From an uncultured Clostridia bacterium (GTDB lineage Bacteria; Bacillota; Clostridia; Oscillospirales; CAG-272): DNA of 13,327 nt. Position 1 is the stretch's first letter. Every line of letters begins with the position of its first letter. The stretch is from positions 1-13,327 of the forward strand of contig CALAFS010000074.1 of the NCBI GenBank assembly GCA_937892405.1, written 5' to 3'. Shown in pieces: positions 6,501 through 13,327 of the stretch. Position numbers and translations under genes: made by a program. The notes under the pieces were generated by a model that worked only from the letters and a program-made list of their open reading frames with translations, was not told where the DNA came from and did no database searches.

Positions 6501-6629
6501 AATACAGGAAAAAATATTTTTATTATATATGGCATTCGGCACGGTTTTTCGACAGGGAAGTGTGGTAGAATATTCATAAACGCTCATGGGTGCCCCGTGG
6601 CGGAAAGAAAAACGAAAGGAAACGAAAAT
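6501..6629 (+). promoter_or_regulatory. glgB 5' leader with possible second promoter and small hairpin
   Basis: This untranslated stretch is A/T-rich at first. It holds an isolated extended -10, TGGTAGAAT (6563-6571), without a convincing -35. A small hairpin, CATGGG / CCCGTG (6585-6599, loop TGC, one wobble), lies 14 bases before the ribosome site. I recognise no known riboswitch and no terminator followed by a U run. Confidence 0.35.
6614..6620 (+). promoter_or_regulatory. Ribosome binding site of glgB
   Basis: GAAAGGA lies 9 bases before the ATG at 6630. It favours this ATG over the in-frame GTG at 6597, which has no Shine-Dalgarno sequence and would add 11 charged residues (MAERKTKGNEN). 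Confidence 0.75.
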
Positions 6630-8543
6630 ATGCAAAAGCAGCAGGATCTTGCCGCCTACTATTTTCATCAGGGAACCAACTTTCACGCGTATGAATATCT
6701 CGGTGTTCACCTCACATTCACAGAGGAGGGCACCCGCCGCTATGTGTTCCGCACATGGGCACCGAATGCCGATCGTGTCGCACTGATCTCCGATTTCACA
6801 GGCTGGGACGAGGGCGTTCCGTTTGAGCGTGTCACCGATCGCGGCGTGTGGGAGCTTTCCTATACCGCCGATCATTCGCTGGAGCGCGCCGCTTATAAAT
6901 TCCGCATTACGAGAAACGGTGTCTCCCATAACAAAGGAGATCCCTATGCCGTCTCTTCGAGAGGCGGTGCCGACGGCGCGTCGATCATCTTCTGCGAGTC
7001 TTCTTACGAGTGGGAAGACGCCGCGTGGCTCACTCACCGCCGCGCCGCCGTTCTGCCGACCTCCGACGAATATCTCTCCTCACCGCTGAATATTTACGAG
7101 GTGCACCTCGCGAGCTTTATGAGAAAAGAGGACGGCGGGTATTATACCTACCGTGAGATGGCGGACATTCTCCCGTCTTATGTCAAATCCATGGGGTATA
7201 CCCATGTTGAGTTTTTGCCTCTCGCCGAGTACCCGTTTGATGGCTCGTGGGGGTATCAGGTTTGCGGTTTTTACGCACCGACCTCCCGCTTCGGCGAACC
7301 GGACGATTTCCGCGTCATGATCGACGCCTTTCATCGTGCCGGCATCGGCGTCCTTCTCGATTGGGTGCCCGCACACTTTCCGAAGGATGAGTGGGGGCTT
7401 TACGAGTTTGACGGAGGACCGCTCTACGAGTATCAGGGACATGACCGCATGGAGTCCCGTTCGTGGGGGACGCGTTTTTTCGATCTCGGAAGGGAAGAAG
7501 TGCAGTCCTTCCTTGTCTCGAATGCCCGCTATTTTCTGAAAGAATTTCACATTGACGGCTTGCGTGTCGACGCCGTCGCGTCCATGCTCTATCTCGACTA
7601 CGACCGCCTCCCTGGCGAGTGGTTTCCGAATGTAAAGGGCGGCAGGGAAAACCTCGAGGCAATCGCCTTTTTGCAAAAGCTGAATGCCGCGGTTCTCGGA
7701 GAATTTCCGGACGCGCTCATGATCGCGGAAGAGTCCACGGCGTTTCCCGGGGTGACGCACCCTGTCGCGGAGGGCGGGCTTGGCTTCAGCCTTAAATGGA
7801 ACATGGGCTTTGCCAACGACTTTTACGCGTATCTCTCGCGGGATCCGGTATACCGGAAGTATCACCATAATGCGCTGAATTTCCCGCTCATGTACGCGTT
7901 TTCGGAAAACTATATTCTTCCCGTCTCGCATGACGAGGTTGTGCACGGGAAGCGATCCTTTGTGGACAAGATGTACGGCTCCTATGAGGATAAGTTCCGT
8001 GAGGCGAGAGCCGCGCTTCTTCTGATGATGACCTATCCCGGCAAGAAGATGCTCTTTATGGGAACGGAATTTGCGCAGTTCCGCGAGTGGGATTTCGCCT
8101 CGTCGCTCGAGTGGTTTATGCTCGATTATCCGATGCACCGCTCCTTCCGTGATTATGTCGCGGCATTGAACCGCTTTTACCTTTCCCGTCCCGAGCTTTA
8201 CGCAAGAGATTTTTCTCCCGAAGGCTTTGAGTGGATTCTCGCCGACGAGAGCGAAAAGAATCTTGTCGCTTACCGACGCTTTGACGGACGGGGAAATTCT
8301 CTTATCTGCATTGTCAGTTTTTCCGGCGCCAGTGAAACGGTCACGATTCCGATCCGCGCCGCCTACACGCCGGAATGTCTTTTCCACACGGATGCAGATC
8401 CGGAATTTGCCCGCACGATCGGGGTGAAAAAAGAAAAAGACGGCGTCTTTGCCACCGTCACGCTTTCCGCATTCTCCGGTGTTGTCCTGCGGGAGAAGAA
8501 CGGGAAGAAGAAAATCCGTATCCAAGATGAACTTACGGTGTAA
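6630..8543 (+). CDS. glgB: 1,4-alpha-glucan branching enzyme GlgB (GH13)
   Basis: The protein has 637 residues from the chosen ATG, usual for the shorter Gram-positive branching enzymes. It cuts alpha-1,4 chains and rejoins them through alpha-1,6 links in the growing glycogen. An N-terminal CBM48 domain (about 20-110, with FRTWAPNADRVALISDFTGW) is followed by the GH13 barrel (about 120-530) and a beta-rich C-terminal domain. The catalytic set is intact: the nucleophile D314 in GLRVDAV, the acid/base Glu at 367 in IAEEST, and D435 in SHDEVVHGK. GTEFAQFREWDF and LEWFML are also typical of branching enzymes and argue against an amylase. It is the first gene of the operon, behind a strong promoter, and glgC follows after 35 bases. 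Nothing is truncated. Confidence 0.97.
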   Translation: MQKQQDLAAYYFHQGTNFHAYEYLGVHLTFTEEGTRRYVFRTWAPNADRVALISDFTGWDEGVPFERVTDRGVWELSYTADHSLERAAYKFRITRNGVSHNKGDPYAVSSRGGADGASIIFCESSYEWEDAAWLTHRRAAVLPTSDEYLSSPLNIYEVHLASFMRKEDGGYYTYREMADILPSYVKSMGYTHVEFLPLAEYPFDGSWGYQVCGFYAPTSRFGEPDDFRVMIDAFHRAGIGVLLDWVPAHFPKDEWGLYEFDGGPLYEYQGHDRMESRSWGTRFFDLGREEVQSFLVSNARYFLKEFHIDGLRVDAVASMLYLDYDRLPGEWFPNVKGGRENLEAIAFLQKLNAAVLGEFPDALMIAEESTAFPGVTHPVAEGGLGFSLKWNMGFANDFYAYLSRDPVYRKYHHNALNFPLMYAFSENYILPVSHDEVVHGKRSFVDKMYGSYEDKFREARAALLLMMTYPGKKMLFMGTEFAQFREWDFASSLEWFMLDYPMHRSFRDYVAALNRFYLSRPELYARDFSPEGFEWILADESEKNLVAYRRFDGRGNSLICIVSFSGASETVTIPIRAAYTPECLFHTDADPEFARTIGVKKEKDGVFATVTLSAFSGVVLREKNGKKKIRIQDELTV

Positions 8544-8563
8544 CGACCGACAAAAATATTTTC

Positions 8564-8570
8564 AGGAAGG
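8564..8570 (+). promoter_or_regulatory. Ribosome binding site of glgC
   Basis: AGGAAGG lies 8 bases before the ATG at 8579. An in-frame GTG at 8570 overlaps this site itself and is therefore unlikely to be the start. Confidence 0.75.
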
Positions 8571-8578
8571 TGTATTTT

Positions 8579-9739
8579 ATGTCTTGCAAAAAAGAATGCA
8601 TCGCCATGTTGCTGGCGGGCGGACAGGGATCCCGCCTCTACGACCTGACGAAGCAGACGGCAAAACCCGCGGTCTCCTTCGGCGGCAAGTACCGCATCAT
8701 CGACTTTCCTCTCTCCAACTGTATCAATTCCGGTATTGATACGGTGGGCGTCCTGACGCAGTATCAGCCTCTCGCACTCAACGAGTATATCGGAAACGGT
8801 GAGCCATGGGACCTTGACCTCTCCCGCGGCGGACTTTCCGTGCTCCCGCCGTATCAGGGCGGACACGGCGCCGACTGGTACAAAGGCACTGCGAACGCGA
8901 TTTATCAGAACCTGAATTTCATCAGACAGTATAATCCCGATTATGTTCTGATCCTTTCGGGCGACCACATCTACCGCATGGATTACTCTCTCATGCTTAA
9001 ACAGCATAAGGAGACCGGCGCCGCCTGCACCGTGGCGACCATCACGGTGCCGATCGAGGAGGCGAGCCGCTTCGGCATCTGCAACACGCGCGCCGACGGT
9101 ACGATTTACGAGTTTGAAGAGAAGCCGAAGGTGCCGAAGAACAATCAGGCGTCTATGGGAATTTACATCTTCAATACGAAGACGCTGATCGAATATCTTG
9201 AGATCGACGAGGCGGATGCGAAGTCATCGAACGACTTCGGTAAGAATGTCATTCCGAACCTGCTTGCCAACGGGGAAAAGCTCTACGCCTACCCGTTCTC
9301 CGGGTATTGGAAGGATGTCGGTACGATCGTTTCTCTCTGGGAGTCCAACATGGATCTGATCGGTGAACATCCTACCCTCGATCTCTCGGATAAGGATTTC
9401 CGGATTTTCTCGAGAAATACCGCCCGCCCGCCGCAGTGGATTGCGAAAGGGGCGGAGATCTCCAATGCCATGATTTCCTCCGGTTGCCGCATCTACGGCA
9501 AGGTGCAGAATTCCATTCTCTCGGGCGGCGTTACCGTAGAAGAAGGGGCGGAGGTCTACGACTCGGTCATTATGAGCGATGTCACGGTTTCCCGCGGCGC
9601 AAAGGTATATACCGCCATCATCGACTCCGACTCCACGGTTGCGGAAGGCGCCGTCGTCGGAAAAGAGGGGAACGGAAAAGACAATATCACCGTCATCGCG
9701 AAAGGCACTACGGTGCACGCCGGTGCCGATCGGCGATAA
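8579..9739 (+). CDS. glgC: Glucose-1-phosphate adenylyltransferase catalytic subunit GlgC
   Basis: The protein has 386 residues, the usual length for Firmicutes GlgC. It converts glucose-1-phosphate and ATP to ADP-glucose, the committed step of glycogen synthesis. The N-terminal nucleotidyltransferase domain has the complete loop AMLLAGGQGSRL (residues 9-20), PAVSFGGKYRIIDFPLSN, the WYKGTANA stretch, SGDHIYRMDY with the likely catalytic D129, and FEEKP. The C-terminal part (from about 280) shows left-handed beta-helix hexapeptide repeats (for example AEISNAMISSGCRIYGKVQNS), the usual regulatory and assembly domain. The paired glgD follows after 12 bases, with its AAGGAGGGA site overlapping the glgC stop, so the two subunits are probably made in step. 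Confidence 0.97.
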   Translation: MSCKKECIAMLLAGGQGSRLYDLTKQTAKPAVSFGGKYRIIDFPLSNCINSGIDTVGVLTQYQPLALNEYIGNGEPWDLDLSRGGLSVLPPYQGGHGADWYKGTANAIYQNLNFIRQYNPDYVLILSGDHIYRMDYSLMLKQHKETGAACTVATITVPIEEASRFGICNTRADGTIYEFEEKPKVPKNNQASMGIYIFNTKTLIEYLEIDEADAKSSNDFGKNVIPNLLANGEKLYAYPFSGYWKDVGTIVSLWESNMDLIGEHPTLDLSDKDFRIFSRNTARPPQWIAKGAEISNAMISSGCRIYGKVQNSILSGGVTVEEGAEVYDSVIMSDVTVSRGAKVYTAIIDSDSTVAEGAVVGKEGNGKDNITVIAKGTTVHAGADRR

Positions 9740-9751
9740 GGAGGGAAGAAC

Positions 9752-10882
9752 ATGAGAACCAGTGCTGTCGGAATCGTATTTTCCAACCTGAACAACAATA
9801 CACTTTCCAAGCTGACAAGTGACAGAACGGTTGCCGCCATTCCTTTCGGCTGTCGGTACCGTCTGATCGACTTCTGCCTTTCCAATCTGATCAACGCCAA
9901 CATTACGCATATCAACATCATCGCAAACTATAACTACCGCTCTCTTCTTGACCACATCGGAAGCGGTAAGGACTGGGATCTTGCCCGTCGTGTCGGCGGT
10001 ATCAATGTCATCTCGCCCTATCAGACCTCCCGCACCCCGACCGCGAAGCTGTATTCGCATCACATGGAGGCTCTGAAAAATATGAAAGAGTACATATCGG
10101 AATTCAAAGAGGATACCGTTATTCTCATGGACTCCGACAGTGTTCTCAATATCAACTTCTCCGATGTGATCGCCGCGCATGAAAAATCGGCGGCGGATAT
10201 CACCTTCGTCACAAAGACCCTTGCCCCCGATTATACGGCAAAGCACCCGCAGCTCATGGTCTCGACGGTTGCCGGTAAGATTGCGGATATGGCGCTCTCG
10301 GACAGCTACTCCGAGCGCGTGCCCGAGCTTTCGCTCAATATCTTTGTCATGAAGACAAACTATCTGCGTAAGCTGATCGCCGACGCCGAGGCGGCGGGTA
10401 TCGAGAGCCTGACAGAGATGATGCTCCGCGGCTATAAGTACGCGAACTACCGCACCTATTCCTTCGGCGGCTATGTGGCGTCGGTGTCGAGCTTCCTTGA
10501 TTATTTCCGTTGCTCCGTCGATCTTGCGAAAAACGAGAAGGCGAGAGAGGAACTCCTCTGGAAAAAAGATGCGCCGATCTTTACCAAGGTGCACAACTCG
10601 ACCCCTACGGTCTACCACCCGGGTGCCGAAATCGCGGATTCCATGATCGCAGACGACTGCGAGATTGAGGGTACTGTCATCAACTCGGTTCTCTTCCGCG
10701 GTGTAAAGGTCGCAAAGGGCGCCGTAGTCTCGAACTGCGTGCTCTTCCGCGGCACATCGGTCGGCGAGGGGGCAACGCTCAATTGTATCGTCGCGGACAA
10801 GGATGTCCAGATCACCGACGGCGTGACCCTTTCCGGTCACGAGAACATGCCCTTCTACATTCAGAAAAACAGAAAAGTCTAA
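9752..10882 (+). CDS. glgD: Glucose-1-phosphate adenylyltransferase regulatory subunit GlgD
   Basis: The 376-residue protein is a GlgC paralogue with the same layout, but with the active site worn down: the GGxGxRL nucleotide loop is replaced by FSNLNNNTLSKL, and the SGDHIYRMDY segment by LMDSDSVLNINF. PFGCRYRLIDFCLSNLINANI still marks the fold, and C-terminal hexapeptide repeats follow (about 290-370). In Gram-positive bacteria GlgD has little activity itself and forms a hetero-oligomer with GlgC, changing its activity and its response to effectors. Immediate adjacency to glgC with only 12 bases between and a near-perfect ribosome site (AAGGAGGGA, 9738-9746) supports this. glgA follows after 26 bases. 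Confidence 0.96.
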   Translation: MRTSAVGIVFSNLNNNTLSKLTSDRTVAAIPFGCRYRLIDFCLSNLINANITHINIIANYNYRSLLDHIGSGKDWDLARRVGGINVISPYQTSRTPTAKLYSHHMEALKNMKEYISEFKEDTVILMDSDSVLNINFSDVIAAHEKSAADITFVTKTLAPDYTAKHPQLMVSTVAGKIADMALSDSYSERVPELSLNIFVMKTNYLRKLIADAEAAGIESLTEMMLRGYKYANYRTYSFGGYVASVSSFLDYFRCSVDLAKNEKAREELLWKKDAPIFTKVHNSTPTVYHPGAEIADSMIADDCEIEGTVINSVLFRGVKVAKGAVVSNCVLFRGTSVGEGATLNCIVADKDVQITDGVTLSGHENMPFYIQKNRKV

Positions 10883-10908
10883 AAATAAGAAACGCGGGGG
10901 AAGATTTC

Positions 10909-12339
10909 ATGAAAGTCATCTATATCGCGAGCGAAGGTGCACCCTTCGCGGCGAGCGGCGGACTCGGCGATGTTATAGGCGCCCTGCCGCGCGCCGTTGC
11001 CGAGAGCGGGAAGGGAGAAGTGCAGACCGAGGTCATCCTTCCTCTTTACGGCAGTATGAAAGAGGAATACCGTAAGCGCCTGACGAAGGAGGCGGATATC
11101 CGTTTTTCCTACGGCTGGCGTCAGACCGGTGCGAGCGTCTTTTCTCTCACCGAGGGCGGCGTCCTCTACCATTTCATCGAGAATCACTATTATTTTAACC
11201 GGCAGAAGCTTTACGGAGAGCCGGACGACGGAGAGCGTTTTGCGTTCTTCTCGATGGCGGCGATCGAATTCATGCTTGCGACGGGTGACATTCCCGATGT
11301 CCTCCATGCGAACGACTGGCAGACCGCGATGGCTGTCATCTATCTGAAGACGGAATATGCGCATATCGAGGCGCTCCGCCGCATACGCACCGTCTTTACG
11401 ATCCATAATATTGAGTATCAGGGAAAGTTTGATCCCTACATTCTCGGCGATATTTTCGCACTCGACGCGAAGTATTATCATATTGTAGAGTACGGAGGGT
11501 GCATCAACCTGATGAAGGGCGCGCTGACCGTCTCGGACTATATCTCCACCGTCAGCCCGAACTACGCGTGCGAGCTTCGGCATGATTTCTTCGCCTTCGG
11601 ACTTGCCGATATCATCGCGAGAGTATCGGATAAGATGTGCGGTGTCATCAACGGCATCGACTATTCCGTTTTCTCACCCGAACGGGGCGGCGGAATCTAC
11701 ACCCCCTACGGCAGAGACGATCTTGACGCAGGGAAGAGAGCGAACAAGGCGGCGCTTCAGCGCGAGCTCGGACTTGCCGAAGAGCCGGACACTCCTCTCG
11801 TCGTCATGATTACGCGCCTCACCGCGGGCAAGGGTGTGGAGCTTGTTCTCCGTATCCTTGACGAGCTTCTCGGCGAGAAGGTGCAGTTTGCCATTCTCGG
11901 TACCGGTGAGGCGATGTATGAGACGGCGTTCTCCGCCGTTGCCTCCCGCCATGCGAATATGCGTGCCCTGATCCGCTTTGACCGCGACCTCTCAAAGAAA
12001 ATGTACGCCGCGGCGGATATTTTCCTGATGCCGTCAAAGAGCGAACCCTGCGGACTCGCGCAGATGATCGCCTGTTCCTACGGCACCGTGCCGCTTGTGC
12101 GCGCCGTCGGCGGGCTGTTCGATTCCATCAAGCCTTACGGTTCGGATGGGGCGAACGGCTTTACCTTCAACAATTTCAATGCACATGAGCTTCTCTTCAC
12201 CCTGAAGTGGGCGCTCGAACTCTATCGGGATAAATCCGTGTGGGAGCCTCTGCGCCTCGCGGCAAAAGATTCCGATTTCTCATGGGATAAATCGGCGAAG
12301 AAATATATATCGCTGTATCAAAATATCACAAACTGGTAG
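10909..12339 (+). CDS. glgA: Glycogen synthase GlgA (GT5, ADP-glucose)
   Basis: The protein has 476 residues, the common length. It adds glucose from ADP-glucose to the non-reducing end of the alpha-1,4 chain. The N-terminal GT5 domain (MKVIYIASEG..., HANDWQTA, FTIHNIEYQG) and the C-terminal GT-B half (GVINGID, TRLTAGKG, and SKSEPCGLAQMIACSYGT with the conserved Glu) are complete. The N-terminal loop reads AASGGLGDV at 14-22; the Lys that E. coli GlgA has at position 15 (KTGGL) is Ala here. I recall ASGGL as frequent in clostridial GlgA, so I read it as a lineage variant and not as loss of function. The start was set by GGGGGAAG at 10896-10903; the frame is open upstream into glgD but lacks a site there. 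glgP follows after 14 bases. Confidence 0.96.
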   Translation: MKVIYIASEGAPFAASGGLGDVIGALPRAVAESGKGEVQTEVILPLYGSMKEEYRKRLTKEADIRFSYGWRQTGASVFSLTEGGVLYHFIENHYYFNRQKLYGEPDDGERFAFFSMAAIEFMLATGDIPDVLHANDWQTAMAVIYLKTEYAHIEALRRIRTVFTIHNIEYQGKFDPYILGDIFALDAKYYHIVEYGGCINLMKGALTVSDYISTVSPNYACELRHDFFAFGLADIIARVSDKMCGVINGIDYSVFSPERGGGIYTPYGRDDLDAGKRANKAALQRELGLAEEPDTPLVVMITRLTAGKGVELVLRILDELLGEKVQFAILGTGEAMYETAFSAVASRHANMRALIRFDRDLSKKMYAAADIFLMPSKSEPCGLAQMIACSYGTVPLVRAVGGLFDSIKPYGSDGANGFTFNNFNAHELLFTLKWALELYRDKSVWEPLRLAAKDSDFSWDKSAKKYISLYQNITNW

Positions 12340-12353
12340 GAAACAGAAAACAG

Positions 12354-13327
12354 ATGATCAAATCAAATTCCCGTCTGAAAGACACAAAGAAGAAATTCAC
12401 CAAAAACGAGCTGAAAGAACGCATTGAGGAAAAACTCGCGACCCGCGGCATTTCCAAGCCGGAGGACGCGACCGACGAGCAGATGTATCATGCCGTCGTC
12501 TACGCGATGAAGGACATCATGCTCGACTATCGCACCGAGTTTAAGAAGCGGATCCGTGCCACGGAAGGGAAGCGTGTCTGCTATCTCTGCATGGAGTTCC
12601 TTGTCGGACGCTCTATGAAGAACTACGCGATGAACCTCGGGATTTATCCCGAGCTCTGTAAACTCCTCGGCGAATACGGCACCTCGTTTGAAAAGATTTT
12701 TGCCTGCGAGGTTGACCCCGGACTCGGCAACGGTGGACTCGGCAGACTTGCCGCCTGCTTTATGGATTCGCTCTCTGCACTCGACTACGCCGCGAACGGA
12801 TATTCGCTCCTTTATGAGAACGGACTCTTCCGTCAGAAGATCGTCGACGGCGAGCAGGTCGAACTGCCCGACGAGTGGATCCCGAACGGCGGTGCGTGGC
12901 TTGTCCCCCGCACGGAAAAGAGTCTCTCCGTCCGCTTCGGCGGGAAGGTGGAGGAGAAGTGGGAAAACGGCGAGCTTCGCATTACCTACACCGATTACGA
13001 TGAGGTCAAAGCGGTGCCGTACGATATGCTGATTCCCGGCACGACAACGAATGCGATGAACACCATTCGCCTTTGGCGCGCAAGACAGCCGTATTCGACG
13101 CTCGTCAACTTCCAGTCCTCGCAAAGCTCCTATGTCAAGAAGCTCTCCGATCACGACAATGCCGAGATCATCACGAAACAGCTCTATCCGCCGGACGATT
13201 ACGATGAAGGGAAGCTCCTTCGTCTGACCCAGCAGTATTTCCTCGTCTCTGCATCACTGCAGAGCATGATAAACGATTATCTTGCAGAGCATGGGACGCT
13301 CGCAGGCTTCAAGGACAGTGTTGCAAT
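12354..13327 (+). CDS. glgP: Glycogen phosphorylase GlgP, N-terminal part (3' end outside window)
   Basis: An open frame runs from ATG at 12354 to the window edge, about 324 residues out of the usual 750-850. GT35 family marks are clear: CYLCMEFLVGRSM, the glucan/nucleotide-loop region DPGLGNGGLGRLAACFMDS, ENGLFRQKI, IPGTTTNAMNTIRLW, QLYPPDD and LTQQYFLVSASLQ. The enzyme releases glucose-1-phosphate from chain ends with phosphate and pyridoxal phosphate; the PLP lysine lies beyond the window. The N-terminus starts with a short lysine-rich stretch (RLKDTKKKFTKNELKE). The gene begins 14 bases after glgA with only a weak GGA site overlapping the glgA stop. It is the expected last gene of a glgBCDAP operon. 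Confidence 0.96.
   Translation, partial: MIKSNSRLKDTKKKFTKNELKERIEEKLATRGISKPEDATDEQMYHAVVYAMKDIMLDYRTEFKKRIRATEGKRVCYLCMEFLVGRSMKNYAMNLGIYPELCKLLGEYGTSFEKIFACEVDPGLGNGGLGRLAACFMDSLSALDYAANGYSLLYENGLFRQKIVDGEQVELPDEWIPNGGAWLVPRTEKSLSVRFGGKVEEKWENGELRITYTDYDEVKAVPYDMLIPGTTTNAMNTIRLWRARQPYSTLVNFQSSQSSYVKKLSDHDNAEIITKQLYPPDDYDEGKLLRLTQQYFLVSASLQSMINDYLAEHGTLAGFKDSVA

Noticed and set aside
6549..6571. Promoter made of TCGACA (6549-6554) and TAGAAT (6566-6571)
   Set aside because: The spacer is only 11 bases, too short for a SigA promoter; only the extended -10 remains as a weak candidate.
7080..8525. A 481-residue minus-strand open frame across glgB
   Set aside because: It is a shadow of glgB caused by GC-rich third positions, with no recognisable motif.
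9224..10840. A 538-residue minus-strand open frame across glgC and glgD
   Set aside because: It reads as antisense of hexapeptide-repeat coding DNA (many His, Asp, Arg and Gly), with no domain; both + strand genes are certain.
10783..10908. Upstream extension of GlgA into glgD
   Set aside because: The added residues do not resemble a GlgA N-terminus, while the ATG at 10909 gives the standard MKVIYIASE start.
1..13327. Defence system, prophage, CRISPR or mobile element
   Set aside because: Every stretch over 300 bases is covered by a recognised core gene, all on one strand, with no repeats, integrase or transposase.

Overview
The window reads as chromosomal DNA from an anaerobic, endospore-forming lineage of the Firmicutes (class Clostridia, plausibly an uncultured Oscillospirales- or Christensenellales-like bacterium). 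The grounds are the neighbour pair relA-dtd followed by hemZ, the sporulation cluster spoVB / rqcP / yabP / yabQ, the Gram-positive GlgC+GlgD two-subunit pyrophosphorylase inside a glgBCDAP operon, and strong AGGAGG-type ribosome sites. The DNA is moderately GC-rich by eye. All genes lie on the + strand, and I see no insertion sequence, phage gene, tRNA, rRNA or CRISPR array.

Region 1 (about 1-3165): the 3' half of relA (TGS, zinc-finger/RIS and ACT domains; the HD and synthetase domains lie outside the window), then dtd (D-aminoacyl-tRNA deacylase), then hemZ (radical-SAM coproporphyrinogen dehydrogenase family), which overlaps dtd by 4 bases. An intrinsic terminator follows hemZ. The genes look co-transcribed and concern the stringent response and translation quality, with hemZ as a metabolic passenger.

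Region 2 (about 3190-6389): a SpoVB-like MOP-superfamily flippase. A strong extended -10 promoter then drives hup (HU) and, 4 bases later, rqcP (S4-domain ribosome quality-control factor), which ends at an intrinsic terminator. Right behind the terminator sit yabP and yabQ, small spore-envelope genes that overlap by 4 bases. In Bacillus subtilis the order is spoVB-mazG-rqcP-yabP-yabQ; here hup occupies the mazG position.

Region 3 (about 6390-13327): a second strong extended -10 promoter with a leader of about 120 bases, then glgB, glgC, glgD, glgA and the 5' part of glgP. Together these make ADP-glucose (GlgC/GlgD), polymerise it (GlgA), branch the chain (GlgB) and release glucose-1-phosphate again (GlgP).

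This is mostly a well-understood core region. I found no convincing unknown system. Items worth a second look are small: motif changes in Dtd and GlgA, a shortened segment in HemZ, the terminator placed immediately before yabP, the tight hup-rqcP coupling, and small inverted repeats at two promoters.
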